Assembly: GCA_964645285.1 (NCBI GenBank)
Contig: CAZYDR010000001.1
Coordinates: forward strand, 1 to 64,000
Source of the DNA: JAYZAP01 sp964645285
GTDB taxonomy: Bacteria; Pseudomonadota; Alphaproteobacteria; JAAXGF01
Length of the DNA stretch: 64,000 nt
Reading direction: 5' to 3'
Shown here: positions 34,194-43,776 of the stretch, one piece after another
How the letters are laid out: each line of letters begins with the position of its first letter
How positions within the stretch are numbered: the stretch's first letter is position 1
The notes under the pieces: generated by a model
What the model saw: only the letters and a program-made list of their open reading frames with translations
Databases searched by the model: none
Told to the model about the DNA's origin: nothing
Position numbers and translations under genes: made by a program

Positions 34194-36917
34194 TTACTGA
34201 CTCAACCGGTCGAGGATCGCCGGCATGTGGACCTGATCGGCCTTGTAGTTGCCGGTCATGGCGTACATGGCAAGATTGATGCCGAAGCGGAACGCCCCTT
34301 CGCGCTGGCGCTCACCGCCCGGCACTACGGCGAACATGGGCCGCCGGCCTTCGTCCAACGCCCAGGCCGCGACCCAATCGTGGCTACCGATAATCAGCGA
34401 CGAGACGCCGTCATTGACACCGCCCTCATGACGTTCGACCCAGACCTGACCGCCGATCCAGCGGCCGGGAAAATCGCGCAGGAGATAGAACGCCTTGGTC
34501 AGGACGTGATCCTCGGGCACCTGAATCAACGGCGGGATATCGAGCCCCCGCAGCAGCGTCCGCAGGCGCCGGGCTGCCGGGCTGAGGCCGCCCGACAGGC
34601 TGGTCGCGCCGATGTTGCAGTCGCGGGTGTCGAACAGGATGATGCCGCCGGTCTTGAGGTAGTGATTGACCTTGACCGCCGCCGCCGGCGACAGCGCTGC
34701 CTGGGACGCAGCGATCGGCCAATAAATCAGAGGAAAGAAAATCAGCTCGTCGTGCTCCACATCGATGGCCATGGGCTCGGCCGGCTCGATGGAGGTCCGC
34801 GCCGCAAGCACGATGCCAAGGCCGAACAGGCCATCGCGGCTATTGCCATCAATCTCGCTGTCGCCAGTCATGATAAACCCGAACCGCGACTCCAAGGTCG
34901 CTGCCAGGGCGAAGCCGTCGTCGCTCGTTGTCGTCTCCTGGGCCAGAGCCGGCGTCGCCACCATGGCCATCAACGCAACCCCGGCGGCAGTGCGTATGGC
35001 GCGACTGGGTACCAGGCCGCGCAAGATCATCCCGGCAATCAGGTCGCCGAACGCCAGCATCAGGGCGGCGATCAGGAACCAGGGTTTGAGATCCGCCTCG
35101 CCGGCCTCGCCGAAGATCCGGTGGGTGGCTGTCGCCGGCAGTTTGTCGATGGCCTCGATGGCAGTAAACCCGGCAGTCAGATTAAGCACCTGGCGGGCGC
35201 CCTGAGCGCCGTAGTAGCCCGGCGGATGACGCGGTCCGGGGGAGACATCGCCGAACTCCCTGGCCGCCACCGGCCGGCTGTCTTCCGTCGGCGCGCCGAG
35301 GCGGCCGAACCCGTCAAGGGTTTGCAGCGGCGCCAGCGCACCGTCTTCCAGGTCGCCGGTTACACCCTGGCTCAACTGCACCAGACGATAGAGCATCTCC
35401 ACGAACAAGCCCGATATGGCGAGATCCGACCACGCCGTACTGGCGGTGGTGTGAACCAGTACCAGCCACCCATCACCCCGGCGCTCCGCCGTTACCAGGG
35501 GCGTACCGTCAACCAGCCGAACCCAGGTCTTGGCCGCCAGGTCGAGGGACGGTTCGGCCAGCATCTGGCGGCGAATGTGGACATCGTCGGGAATGGTGAG
35601 CCCGGCAAAGGGCGTATGATCGGCGAACGGCGCGAGGCGGGCCGGTTCCTCCCACGACAGGGCGCCGCCAAAAGAGCGGCCGCCAAAGCGCAGGCGCACC
35701 GGCACCAGATCATCGGCGCCCTCGGCGATCCGCGGTCCGGCGAAGCGCAGCAGGACGCCACCACCGCTGATCCAGTTCTCGACCAGTACCCGATCAGCGC
35801 CGACGACGGTCTTCACGTCGGCCAGCACCAACACCGCCAGGGGCCGCGCCAACAAGTCCCCGACCTCGCCGGTGCGAACTTCGCTGATCCGCTCGAGGGC
35901 ACGCTCGAGATAGAAAATTTCCGAGAGCAGCGGCTGGTCGGCGTCGATCCCGGCGACCGACACCAGGCCGACCGGGCGGCGGCGCCAGCGTTCATCGAAC
36001 AGCACCACCGCGTTGGCCCCGCGCTCACCCTCGATGTTCATGCGCGCCATGCGATTGCGCAGCTCGGCGGGGACGTCGAGTTCGACAACAGTGGTCTGCT
36101 CGCCATCACTGAAAGTCGCAGCCATGCGGGCGAGAACAGCGCCATCCTCGTCGCTGACCCGCAGCCACACGGTTTCTTCGGCCCGCGCCGCCGGGCGCAG
36201 CACCTTGATGTTCAGCGCCCCCGGCCCAGGCTCCGGCGGCAACAGGACATGAGCGCGGTCGAGGGGATCATCAAGCATGACCTGAAAATTCCCCAGCGCC
36301 GCCAGGCGTTCGGCGAAGGCCGTGACGGAGGGGCTATGGATGCCGTCGCTGAGCCAGACCACATCAACATCGCCCTCGACCCGCAGGCCATCAAGGGCCG
36401 TCGCGGCGGCGGCGCGATCGACAGCCCAGGGCTTGGGCTCGAGAGCCTGGGTCAGGGTCAGAACTTCGTCGGCACGCATCAGGCGGCCGGCGTCTATCGC
36501 CACGTCCGCGGCGGTCGGCGCCGTGGTCAGCAGTACTACGGGCCGATCCTCGCGGGCGGCGCGTTCAAGGATATTGGTCACGGCGGTCTGGCGCCGCTCC
36601 CAGCGCCGGGCGGCAGCCCAGCCGTCATCGACCACCAGGATCAACGGCCCGTCGCCATCGAGGCCGGTCTCCGGGTTGAGCAGCGGCTCAGCCAAACCGA
36701 CGATCAACAGCGCTGCCAGAGCAAGACGAAGCGCAATCAGCCAGGGCGGCGTCTTGGCCGGCGTCTCCTCCTTGCCCGACAGGCCAAACAACAGGCGCAC
36801 CGGTGGAAAGCGGACCAGCTTGGGCGCCGGCGGAAGCACCCGCAACAGCCACCAGATCACCGGCAACAACACCAGCGCCGCCAGCCCCCAAGGCGCGCCG
36901 AAAGTCAGGCCGCTCAT
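34194..36917 (-). CDS. BatA-like N-terminal and DUF4159 domain membrane protein
   Basis: A 907-aa protein. The N-terminus is the BatA/aerotolerance type ('FGAPWGLAALVLLPVIWWLL', second helix at about 60-78), followed by a vWA-like region with 'LILVVDDGWAAARRW'. Two more helices lie near residues 650-690 ('PWFLIAALMLAFGDLIAGMIL', 'AAGVALMAMVATPALA'), and the last ~215 residues form the periplasmic DUF4159 domain. It overlaps the DUF58 gene by 4 nt. Likely partner of the MoxR ATPase; molecular role unknown. Confidence 0.9.
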   Translation of the reverse strand: MSGLTFGAPWGLAALVLLPVIWWLLRVLPPAPKLVRFPPVRLLFGLSGKEETPAKTPPWLIALRLALAALLIVGLAEPLLNPETGLDGDGPLILVVDDGWAAARRWERRQTAVTNILERAAREDRPVVLLTTAPTAADVAIDAGRLMRADEVLTLTQALEPKPWAVDRAAAATALDGLRVEGDVDVVWLSDGIHSPSVTAFAERLAALGNFQVMLDDPLDRAHVLLPPEPGPGALNIKVLRPAARAEETVWLRVSDEDGAVLARMAATFSDGEQTTVVELDVPAELRNRMARMNIEGERGANAVVLFDERWRRRPVGLVSVAGIDADQPLLSEIFYLERALERISEVRTGEVGDLLARPLAVLVLADVKTVVGADRVLVENWISGGGVLLRFAGPRIAEGADDLVPVRLRFGGRSFGGALSWEEPARLAPFADHTPFAGLTIPDDVHIRRQMLAEPSLDLAAKTWVRLVDGTPLVTAERRGDGWLVLVHTTASTAWSDLAISGLFVEMLYRLVQLSQGVTGDLEDGALAPLQTLDGFGRLGAPTEDSRPVAAREFGDVSPGPRHPPGYYGAQGARQVLNLTAGFTAIEAIDKLPATATHRIFGEAGEADLKPWFLIAALMLAFGDLIAGMILRGLVPSRAIRTAAGVALMAMVATPALAQETTTSDDGFALAATLESRFGFIMTGDSEIDGNSRDGLFGLGIVLAARTSIEPAEPMAIDVEHDELIFFPLIYWPIAASQAALSPAAAVKVNHYLKTGGIILFDTRDCNIGATSLSGGLSPAARRLRTLLRGLDIPPLIQVPEDHVLTKAFYLLRDFPGRWIGGQVWVERHEGGVNDGVSSLIIGSHDWVAAWALDEGRRPMFAVVPGGERQREGAFRFGINLAMYAMTGNYKADQVHMPAILDRLSQ

Positions 36918-37795
36918 CGTCGCAACTGTGCCGACATGGCGGTATAAAGCGCCAGCAGCGCCGCCTGGGCCGGCTTATCCGTGTGATGGACCGAAAAGCT
37001 CCAGCCGGCGGTGAGAACCATTTGCGAAAGTTCGGCCCGGTGGGCTTTGAAACGGGCGGCGTAGTCATGGCGAAGCGATTCAGGGCGACCGATCAGGGTC
37101 TCGCCCTCACCCTCCATGCCCTCGAACTGGGTGCGGCCGGAAAACGGCAAGGTCTCCTCGGCGGGATCATTGACCTGCAACACATGGCCCTTAACGCCAC
37201 TGCCCACGTAGTGCTTGATCAGTCCCTCGATGTGGTCGAGCGGCGACAGGAAATCGCTGATCAGAACCACCTGGGCATGGCGCGGCAAGGCTTCGGCGGG
37301 GGGCAGGCTTTGGCCCGTGTCGCCGAGGCGGTCGAGGCGCGCCACCATCTGGCCCAGGGCGGCGGCGCCACTGGCCGGCCGGCCGTCCTCGCCAAGCAGC
37401 CCGATGTGCTCGCCGCCACGAATCAGCAGCACCGCCAGGGCCAGGGTCAGTAGCGACGCGCGCCCGGCTTTGTCCGTGGCCGCCATGTCCGAACCATAGG
37501 CCATGGACGGCGAGCTATCACACCACAGCCAGACGCTCTCGGCGGCTTCCCACTCATTTTCACGAACGAAAACGTGGGCACTGCGCGCCGACTGGCGCCA
37601 ATCGACCCGGGTTGTCTCGTCACCAGGCTGATAGCGACGGTATTGCCAAAAGGTCTCGCCGATGCCGACCCGGCGGCGGCCGTGAACACCCTGGGCAACA
37701 ATCGAGGCGACCCGCTCGGCGGCCACCAGCAGCGGTGGCAGGGTCGCGGCGAGCAGCTCGGCCTGCTGGCGACTCACGACCGAAGGACTAGGCAC
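36914..37795 (-). CDS. DUF58 domain-containing protein
   Basis: A 293-aa protein with the DUF58 signature 'GDETTRVDWRQSARSAHVFVRENEWE' and a vWA-like C-terminal half ('AQVVLISDFLSP'). DUF58 genes accompany moxR almost everywhere and are thought to be substrates or adaptors of the AAA+ ATPase. It lies 9 nt after moxR and overlaps the DUF4159 gene start by 4 nt. Confidence 0.94.
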   Translation of the reverse strand: MPSPSVVSRQQAELLAATLPPLLVAAERVASIVAQGVHGRRRVGIGETFWQYRRYQPGDETTRVDWRQSARSAHVFVRENEWEAAESVWLWCDSSPSMAYGSDMAATDKAGRASLLTLALAVLLIRGGEHIGLLGEDGRPASGAAALGQMVARLDRLGDTGQSLPPAEALPRHAQVVLISDFLSPLDHIEGLIKHYVGSGVKGHVLQVNDPAEETLPFSGRTQFEGMEGEGETLIGRPESLRHDYAARFKAHRAELSQMVLTAGWSFSVHHTDKPAQAALLALYTAMSAQLRR

Positions 37796-37804
37796 GATGG
37801 GCGA

Positions 37805-38815
37805 TCAGGCGAACGGCGCACACAGCCGCTCGATCACCTGATCGATAACCACGCCATCGGCGCGGGCGGCGAAATTGAGCGCCATGCGGTGACGTAAAAT
37901 CGGTCCGGCAAGATGAACCACGTCGTCGAGCGACGGCGCCAGGCGGCCGTCGAGAATAGCCCGCCCCCGCACCGCCATCATGAAAGCCTGGCTGGCCCGG
38001 GGTCCGGGGCCCCAGGCGACATGTTTACGGACGTCGTCGAATTCGGAAGTTTCGGGCCGGCCCGAGCGAACCAGGGTCAGGATAGCCTCGACCACGCTCT
38101 CGCCGACAGGCATGCGGCGCAGCAGGTGCTGGGCTGCCAGCATCTCGTCGGCGGTCATCATTTCGGCCGGCTGTTCTTCATTGATACCGGTGGTGGCGAT
38201 CAACATGCCGCGCTCCGACGCCAGATCGGGATAGCTGATGTCGATTTGCATAAGGAACCGGTCGAGCTGGGCCTCGGGCAATGGATAGGTACCCTCCTGC
38301 TCCAGCGGGTTCTGGGTCGCCAGCACATGGAACGGTGTCGGCAGCGGGTGGCGCTGGCCGGCGATGGAGACTTCGTGCTCCTGCATGGCCTGGAGCAGCG
38401 CCGACTGGGTGCGCGGGCTGGCTCGGTTGATCTCGTCGGCCATGAGCAGCTGGCAGAACACCGGCCCCTTGATGAAGCGGAACGAGCGCCGCCCGCTATC
38501 GCTCTCCTCGAGCACCTCGGAGCCCAGGATATCGGCGGGCATCAGATCGGGGGTGAACTGGACGCGTTTCTCGCTGAGACCAAGAACCACGCCAAGGGTT
38601 TCCACCAGACGGGTCTTGGCCAGACCCGGCACACCAATGACCAGGGCGTGACCGCCGGCCAGCAGCGTGATAATAGTTTGATCAATGACTTGGCTCTGGC
38701 CGAAAATAATGCGCCCCATGCGCTCGCGCACCGTAGCCATCTTTTCGCCCAGAAGGTCGATCTTCGACGCCAGATTCTGGCTCGACTCAACCGCAGTGGG
38801 CACTGCTTCCGACAT
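37805..38815 (-). CDS. MoxR-family AAA+ ATPase
   Basis: A 336-aa AAA+ protein: Walker A 'GVPGLAKTRLVE', Walker B 'LLMADEINRASPRTQSALLQAMQE', sensor 1 in 'VLATQNPLEQEGTYPLPEAQLDRF'. MoxR ATPases act as chaperones that mature protein complexes. It is the first gene of a five-gene operon running down to DUF3303. Only 51 nt separate it from the divergent DUF1285 gene, so that gap holds both promoters. Confidence 0.95.
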   Translation of the reverse strand: MSEAVPTAVESSQNLASKIDLLGEKMATVRERMGRIIFGQSQVIDQTIITLLAGGHALVIGVPGLAKTRLVETLGVVLGLSEKRVQFTPDLMPADILGSEVLEESDSGRRSFRFIKGPVFCQLLMADEINRASPRTQSALLQAMQEHEVSIAGQRHPLPTPFHVLATQNPLEQEGTYPLPEAQLDRFLMQIDISYPDLASERGMLIATTGINEEQPAEMMTADEMLAAQHLLRRMPVGESVVEAILTLVRSGRPETSEFDDVRKHVAWGPGPRASQAFMMAVRGRAILDGRLAPSLDDVVHLAGPILRHRMALNFAARADGVVIDQVIERLCAPFA

Positions 38816-38866
38816 CGACTATGCTCCGTTTACCTCGAACCGTGGTACGCCGCGAAAGACAGCTGA

Positions 38867-39463
38867 ATGACGAAGTCATCGTTTGACCCCACCACCTTGG
38901 CCGCGTCCCTGGACGACGATAACATCGTTGCATCGGGGCGCACCACGGGCACCTGCCCCGACCCCGTCATCCGCGATGATCTCAATATGCGCATCGCCCG
39001 TGACGGAACGTGGTTCTACCATGGCTCGCCCATCAGCCGCAAACCACTGGTTCGGCTTTTTGCATCGGTGCTCGGTCGCGACGACGACGGCATCTACTGG
39101 CTGACCACGCCGGTGGAAAAGGGCCGGGTCGAGGTCGACGATGCGCCGTTCCTGGCGGTCGCGGTCGAGGTCACCGGCACAGGCAAGGATCAATTGCTCC
39201 GCTTCCGCACCAGTCTTGACCAAGAGATCGCCGCCGGACCCGATAATCCGCTACGGGTCGAGCTGGACCCGGCAAGCCAGGAGCCGGCGCCCTATGTGCT
39301 GGTGCAGGGCCGCCTTGAAGCGTTGATTGCCCGTAGCGTGTTCTATGAACTGGTGGAACTCGGTCACGAAGAATTGATCGACGGCAAGGCTCGGTTCGGC
39401 GTCTGGAGCGGCGGTTGCTTCTTCCCTATCGGCGACATGGACGCCATGGACGTGGCGTCATGA
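38867..39463 (+). CDS. DUF1285 domain-containing protein
   Basis: A 198-aa protein with the DUF1285 motifs 'MRIARDGTWFYHGSPISRKPLVRLFASVL' and 'YWLTTPVEKGRVEVDDAPFLAVAVEV'. A structure-only family of unknown function. It starts a co-directional run with the CoA pyrophosphatase, DUF6111 and cca genes, each overlapping or nearly touching, a common alphaproteobacterial arrangement. Confidence 0.93.
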   Translation: MTKSSFDPTTLAASLDDDNIVASGRTTGTCPDPVIRDDLNMRIARDGTWFYHGSPISRKPLVRLFASVLGRDDDGIYWLTTPVEKGRVEVDDAPFLAVAVEVTGTGKDQLLRFRTSLDQEIAAGPDNPLRVELDPASQEPAPYVLVQGRLEALIARSVFYELVELGHEELIDGKARFGVWSGGCFFPIGDMDAMDVAS

Positions 39464-40047
39464 AACCGGACGCCATACGCCAGCGTCTCGCCACCCTCGA
39501 TCCCCGCGGCTGGGAGGCGGTGCCCGAACCGGTGGATGCGGAGCGCCCCCTGACGCCGGCAGCGGTGCTGATTCCCCTGGTCACTCATGCGGAAGGGCTG
39601 TCGGCCATTTTCACCGAGCGCACCGCCCATCTTCATGACCACGCCGGACAGGTGAGTTTCCCCGGCGGCCGTTATGAAGACTCCGACAACAACGCCATGG
39701 CCACCGCGTTGCGCGAGGCAGACGAGGAAATCGGCCTGCGTCCCGAGGCGGTTGAGATCATCGGGTGCCTCGACGCCCACGATACCTCCAGCGGCTTTTC
39801 CGTGGTGCCGGTGGTCGGTTTGGTGACGCCGCCCTATTCTCTGACCCTTGATGAGTTCGAAGTCGCCGAAGCGTTCGAAGTGCCGCTCAGCTTTCTCTTC
39901 GATCCGGCCAACAAGCGCCGCGAAGAGGCGTTCTGGCGTGGCGAGATGCGCCGCTACGATATCTATGACGATTACGACGGCCATATGGTTTGGGGGGTCA
40001 CCGCACGTATCGTCGGGCGCCTCCAGGAAGTATTGTTACGACCATGA
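39460..40047 (+). CDS. CoA pyrophosphatase, NUDIX family (NudL-like)
   Basis: A 195-aa NUDIX hydrolase. The upstream 'GQVSFPGGRYEDSDNN' and 'ALREADEEIGL' form the NUDIX box with the catalytic glutamates; the preceding 'HAGQVSFPGG' is typical of the CoA/acyl-CoA pyrophosphatase subgroup. ATG 39460 overlaps the DUF1285 stop by 4 nt, and its own stop overlaps the next start. Confidence 0.93.
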   Translation: MKPDAIRQRLATLDPRGWEAVPEPVDAERPLTPAAVLIPLVTHAEGLSAIFTERTAHLHDHAGQVSFPGGRYEDSDNNAMATALREADEEIGLRPEAVEIIGCLDAHDTSSGFSVVPVVGLVTPPYSLTLDEFEVAEAFEVPLSFLFDPANKRREEAFWRGEMRRYDIYDDYDGHMVWGVTARIVGRLQEVLLRP

Positions 40048-40322
40048 GACGAATTCTTCTGAATTACCTGCTGCCCATCATCCTGCCGTTCGTTATCTAC
40101 GGCCTGTGGCTGGCCTTCGCCCGCTATAAGGCGCGCAAGGCCGGCGAAGAAGGCGGTCCCGAATGGCGCGACGCACCGTGGACCTGGCTGATGATCGCCA
40201 GCGCCGGACTGGTCGCCGCCGGCTTCGTGGTACTGGCGCTTCAGGGCGGTACATCGCCGGATACCACCTACTATCCGCCGCAATATATCGACGGCGAGAT
40301 CGTGCAGAGCCACGCAGAGTAG
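40044..40322 (+). CDS. DUF6111 family small membrane protein
   Basis: A 92-aa protein with two membrane helices (about residues 5-25, 'LLNYLLPIILPFVIYGLWLAF', and 48-67, 'WLMIASAGLVAAGFVVLAL'). DUF6111 proteins are found between NUDIX and cca genes in Alphaproteobacteria. ATG 40044 overlaps the NUDIX stop (ATGA). Function unknown. Confidence 0.88.
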   Translation: MRRILLNYLLPIILPFVIYGLWLAFARYKARKAGEEGGPEWRDAPWTWLMIASAGLVAAGFVVLALQGGTSPDTTYYPPQYIDGEIVQSHAE

Positions 40323-40334
40323 CCGGGTTAAACC

Positions 40335-41594
40335 ATGGAACCGGCCGGCCATATCGATACTCAGCCATGGATGACGGCGCCCGGAACCCGGGCGGTGCTC
40401 GACGCGCTTGGCGCCGAGAACGCAGTGGTGCGCATTGTCGGCGGCGCCGTGCGCGATGCGGTGATCGGCCGCGCCGACAGCAACACGGAAATCGACATCG
40501 CCACGCCCGACGGGCCCGAGACCGTCACCCGACTGCTTGAGGCGGCAGGCCTGCGCGCGGTCCCCACGGGCATCATACACGGCACGGTGACGGCGGTTGC
40601 CGCCCACCGGCCCTTCGAGATCACCACCCTGCGCCACGACGTGGAGACCGATGGCCGTCACGCTTTGGTCGCCTTCATCGATGACTGGGCGGCCGACGCG
40701 GCGCGCCGCGACTTCACCATGAATGCGCTTTACTGCGATCCCGACGGCACCCTCTACGACCCGGAAGGTGGCCTTGCCGACCTCAAGGCCGGGCGGGTGC
40801 GCTTCATTGGTCATGGCCCGACGCGCATTGACGAGGACGCCCTCCGGGTACTGCGCTTTTTCCGTTTTCACGCCCGCTACGGCGGCGGTGTCCCGGACAG
40901 TGACGCCGTCGCCGCCTGCCGCGCCAAGGCAGCCGCGGTGGCGACGTTGTCCGGCGAGCGTGTCGGCGGCGAGATGCTCAAGCTGCTGGCGGCGCCCACG
41001 CCCTGCGAGGCACTGGACCTGATGATTGAGGCCGGGGTGATGGCCCACGTGTTACCTGGTGTCAGCCGGATCGATGGGCTCGCCGCCCTATGCCGGGCCG
41101 AAGCCGGAACGCCCGACGGCCTGCGCCGCCTGGCCATGCTGTTGCGTACAGGCGGCGCCGCCATGGCGGCGCCGCAACGATTGCGCCTGTCCAACGACCA
41201 ACGAGACCGGCTCAGGACCATGGTCGAGCCTGGCGCCGATGTGGTTGCCGGCCTCGATCCCCTGGCCCAGCGTCGTAATCTCTACCGTCTCGGCGCGGCA
41301 ACGTTCATCGATTTGGTTTATCTGGCCTGGGCCGAGGCGGCGTTTCACGAGCAACGGGACGCCGAAGCCATGGCCGCGCCCTATGACGCCATGATCGCGA
41401 CGGCTCGGAACTGGCCCGCGCCCACCCTGCCGGTCGAGGGCGCCGACGTGACGGCTCTGAGTGTCGCCCCCGGACCCATGGTCGGGCGGCTGCTCACGGC
41501 TATCGAGGACTGGTGGATCGCCGGCGACTTTCAGGCCGACCGTGACGAGACGCTGGCCAGACTGAAAGAACTGGCCGCCGCGAAAAGCGCCTAA
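40335..41594 (+). CDS. cca: CCA-adding tRNA nucleotidyltransferase
   Basis: A 419-aa class II nucleotidyltransferase. 'VRIVGGAVRDAVIGR' (nucleotide site), 'EIDIATPD' (metal-binding Asp pair), 'RRDFTMNALYCD' and 'RIDEDALRVLRFFRFHARYG' are all family landmarks. It adds or repairs the CCA end of tRNAs. It is the last gene of the DUF1285-NUDIX-DUF6111 run and its end overlaps a convergent gene by 4 nt. Confidence 0.93.
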   Translation: MEPAGHIDTQPWMTAPGTRAVLDALGAENAVVRIVGGAVRDAVIGRADSNTEIDIATPDGPETVTRLLEAAGLRAVPTGIIHGTVTAVAAHRPFEITTLRHDVETDGRHALVAFIDDWAADAARRDFTMNALYCDPDGTLYDPEGGLADLKAGRVRFIGHGPTRIDEDALRVLRFFRFHARYGGGVPDSDAVAACRAKAAAVATLSGERVGGEMLKLLAAPTPCEALDLMIEAGVMAHVLPGVSRIDGLAALCRAEAGTPDGLRRLAMLLRTGGAAMAAPQRLRLSNDQRDRLRTMVEPGADVVAGLDPLAQRRNLYRLGAATFIDLVYLAWAEAAFHEQRDAEAMAAPYDAMIATARNWPAPTLPVEGADVTALSVAPGPMVGRLLTAIEDWWIAGDFQADRDETLARLKELAAAKSA

Positions 41595-42136
41595 TCCGCG
41601 ACCCTGGTCAGGGTTCCACTAACACTACGCACCAGGCGGCCGTCACGGAACCGGGTGAAATAGAGTTCCATGCCGGCGTCAGTCAGAGTGCGGTCATAGG
41701 TCTGCATCTCGTAGGACCCGTCTTCGTGAACCAGCAGGGAATGAATGGTCAGGGTGCGGTCCTCGATGCGTGCCCAGACAAACGGCCAGCCGGCCAGCGG
41801 ATCAATCTCGATACCACTCTGAAACACACTGGCGTGCTCGGTGGCCTCGAAAAACAGGGCATGGTAGTTTTGTTTGATAGCGGATTCGCCGTCGTCACCG
41901 TCTTTACGCAAAACAGTCGCCCAGCTGAGGGCGGAGCCATCGCCATCCGGGGTGATGATGACATCGATATTGCGCAGGGTCTCGTCGAACGTCTCGCTAA
42001 TTTCGTCCTTGGCGACACCGGTGCCGGCGAAATGACCGGCGAAAGCAGCAATCGGCAGATCATCGGCCACAGCCGCCGGCACCCCGCCAAACACGACCGC
42101 AACCATCAAGATAGCGCCGGAAATACACGCCAGCAT
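41591..42136 (-). CDS. Putative secreted protein of unknown function
   Basis: A 181-aa protein with a signal peptide ('MLACISGAILMVAVVFGG' then VPAAVA-DD) and a soluble body rich in beta strands ('FAGHFAGTGVAKDEISETFD', 'RTLTIHSLLVHEDGSYEMQT'). The family is not recognised. The start is ATG 42136; upstream lies AGG followed by nine Gs (42152-42144), so the ribosome site contains a homopolymer that could slip. Confidence 0.75.
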   Translation of the reverse strand: MLACISGAILMVAVVFGGVPAAVADDLPIAAFAGHFAGTGVAKDEISETFDETLRNIDVIITPDGDGSALSWATVLRKDGDDGESAIKQNYHALFFEATEHASVFQSGIEIDPLAGWPFVWARIEDRTLTIHSLLVHEDGSYEMQTYDRTLTDAGMELYFTRFRDGRLVRSVSGTLTRVAD

Positions 42137-42217
42137 ATTCACACCCCCCCCCTGGAGGACAAAATTTCCCACCGCTTTAGTCCATGGCGCCGGTTGGGCC
42201 AAGCGCGAGGCTGGATC

Positions 42218-43060
42218 CTACGGCCAGGTGACCTCGGGGGGCAGGGACATGAGGATGGCTTCGGTGTTGCCGCCGGTCTTGAGGCCGAATTGGGTGCCTC
42301 GGTCGTGGAGCAGATTGAACTCCACATAGCGGCCCCGGCGAACCAGTTGATGGGCCCGCTGCTCGGGCGTCCAGGGGCGGTTCATGTGACGCCGCACGAT
42401 GGTGGGATAGACATCGAGAAAGGCGAGGCCGACATCGCGGGTGAAAGCGAAATCCGCATCCCAGTCGCCGGTATCGAGGGAATCGTAGAAAATTCCGCCA
42501 ACACCACGAGGCTCGTCGCGGTGGGGCAGGAAAAAGTAATCGTCGGCCCATTTTTTGAATTTCGGGTAGTAGGCCGGATCGTGAACGTCGCAGGCGGCCT
42601 GCATGGCGCCGTGAAACTCGGCCGTGTCGTCGTCGTCAGCCACCATGGGGGTAAGGTCGGCGCCGCCGCCAAACCAGTGCTTCCCGGTGACGATGTGGCG
42701 GGTGTTCATATGCACCGCCGGGACCAGGGGCGAGCGCATGTGAGCGACGAGCGATATGCCCGAGGCCCAGAACGACGGGTCGTCCTCGGTGCCTTTGATC
42801 TGGCCGCGAAATTCATCGCCGAAGGCACCGGAGACCGTGGAGACGTTGACCCCGACCTTCTCGAACACCCGGCCACGCATGATCGACATGACGCCACCAC
42901 CACCACCCGGGCGGTCCCAGGCCTTGCGCTCGAAACGCCCCGGCGGCAGGTCCGAACCATCACCCGCGAGATCATCCTCGACCGCCTCGAAGGCGGCGCA
43001 GATGCGGTCGCGGAGATCCCGGAACCAGGCCTCGGCGGTGGATTGGTGTTGTTCGGTCAT
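42218..43060 (-). CDS. hemF: Oxygen-dependent coproporphyrinogen III oxidase
   Basis: A 280-aa enzyme of haem synthesis that decarboxylates two propionates of coproporphyrinogen III with O2. '[21 protein letters not shown]', 'HMNTRHI', '[10 protein letters not shown]' and '[20 protein letters not shown]' are diagnostic. It overlaps trmL by 4 nt and lies next to the cytochrome bc1 genes, as in other Alphaproteobacteria. Confidence 0.96.
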   Translation of the reverse strand: MTEQHQSTAEAWFRDLRDRICAAFEAVEDDLAGDGSDLPPGRFERKAWDRPGGGGGVMSIMRGRVFEKVGVNVSTVSGAFGDEFRGQIKGTEDDPSFWASGISLVAHMRSPLVPAVHMNTRHIVTGKHWFGGGADLTPMVADDDDTAEFHGAMQAACDVHDPAYYPKFKKWADDYFFLPHRDEPRGVGGIFYDSLDTGDWDADFAFTRDVGLAFLDVYPTIVRRHMNRPWTPEQRAHQLVRRGRYVEFNLLHDRGTQFGLKTGGNTEAILMSLPPEVTWP

Positions 43061-43554
43061 GACGACATCTCCGAAAAACCCTCGATCTGGCGCAATGCCT
43101 CGCCCAGGACCATGGCGCCGGCCACGGCGACATTGAGCGAACGCATGCCCGCCACCATGGGGATCACGACAGCCGCGTCGACCACCTGATGGACCGAGCC
43201 GGGAACACCAGTACTCTCACGGCCCAGCAGCAAGGTATCGCCAGGCCGGTAAGCGAGTTGCGTATAGGCGGTCGCCGCGCCTGTCGTCAACAGCACCAGA
43301 CGGCCGTCCTGGCCATGACACGCTGCCTGATAGGACGACCACGAGACATGACGGGTGAGATCGACCGTATGGAGATAGTCGAGCCCGGCGCGCCGCATGC
43401 GACTGTCGGACCACACAAAACCGCAGGGTTCGATCACATCGACGGCGACCCCAAGACAGGCCGCTAGACGAAGCAACGTGCCGGTGTTCTGCGGGATGTC
43501 CGGCTCGTAAAGCGCCAGGCGCACAAGCGAGGTCTGTTTGTCATCAAGCGCCAT
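43057..43554 (-). CDS. trmL: tRNA (cytidine(34)-2'-O)-methyltransferase
   Basis: A 165-aa SPOUT methyltransferase: '[21 protein letters not shown]' at the N-terminus and the knotted C-terminus '[11 protein letters not shown]' plus '[19 protein letters not shown]'. It methylates the wobble ribose of certain leucine tRNAs. Divergent from the bc1 operon; the 222-nt gap should hold both promoters. hemF follows with a 4-nt overlap. Confidence 0.94.
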   Translation of the reverse strand: MALDDKQTSLVRLALYEPDIPQNTGTLLRLAACLGVAVDVIEPCGFVWSDSRMRRAGLDYLHTVDLTRHVSWSSYQAACHGQDGRLVLLTTGAATAYTQLAYRPGDTLLLGRESTGVPGSVHQVVDAAVVIPMVAGMRSLNVAVAGAMVLGEALRQIEGFSEMSS

Positions 43555-43776
43555 GTTCCACCCATGTCGTCACCCGGCACGGTGTACCGTTTGCTTACAA
43601 AACGTTGGCCTCAACCTTCGAGCCCGTATTCGAGTCATTCTAAGGCGTCGGGAGGACCCTGTTAAGCGGCGCCAAATAATCTTTAAAAAGCTGTTCGCCG
43701 GAGGGCTGGACATGGCGGCGTTTTGATGACAAAACCCATCCCATCTGAAGCTCACGAATTCTGGGAGGCGATCGGT

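Noticed and set aside
34227..36947. A 906-codon open frame on the plus strand opposite the DUF4159 gene
   Set aside because: A mirror frame of a GC-rich gene: no family sequence, His/Gly/Arg/Gln-rich translation; the minus-strand gene has clear domains.
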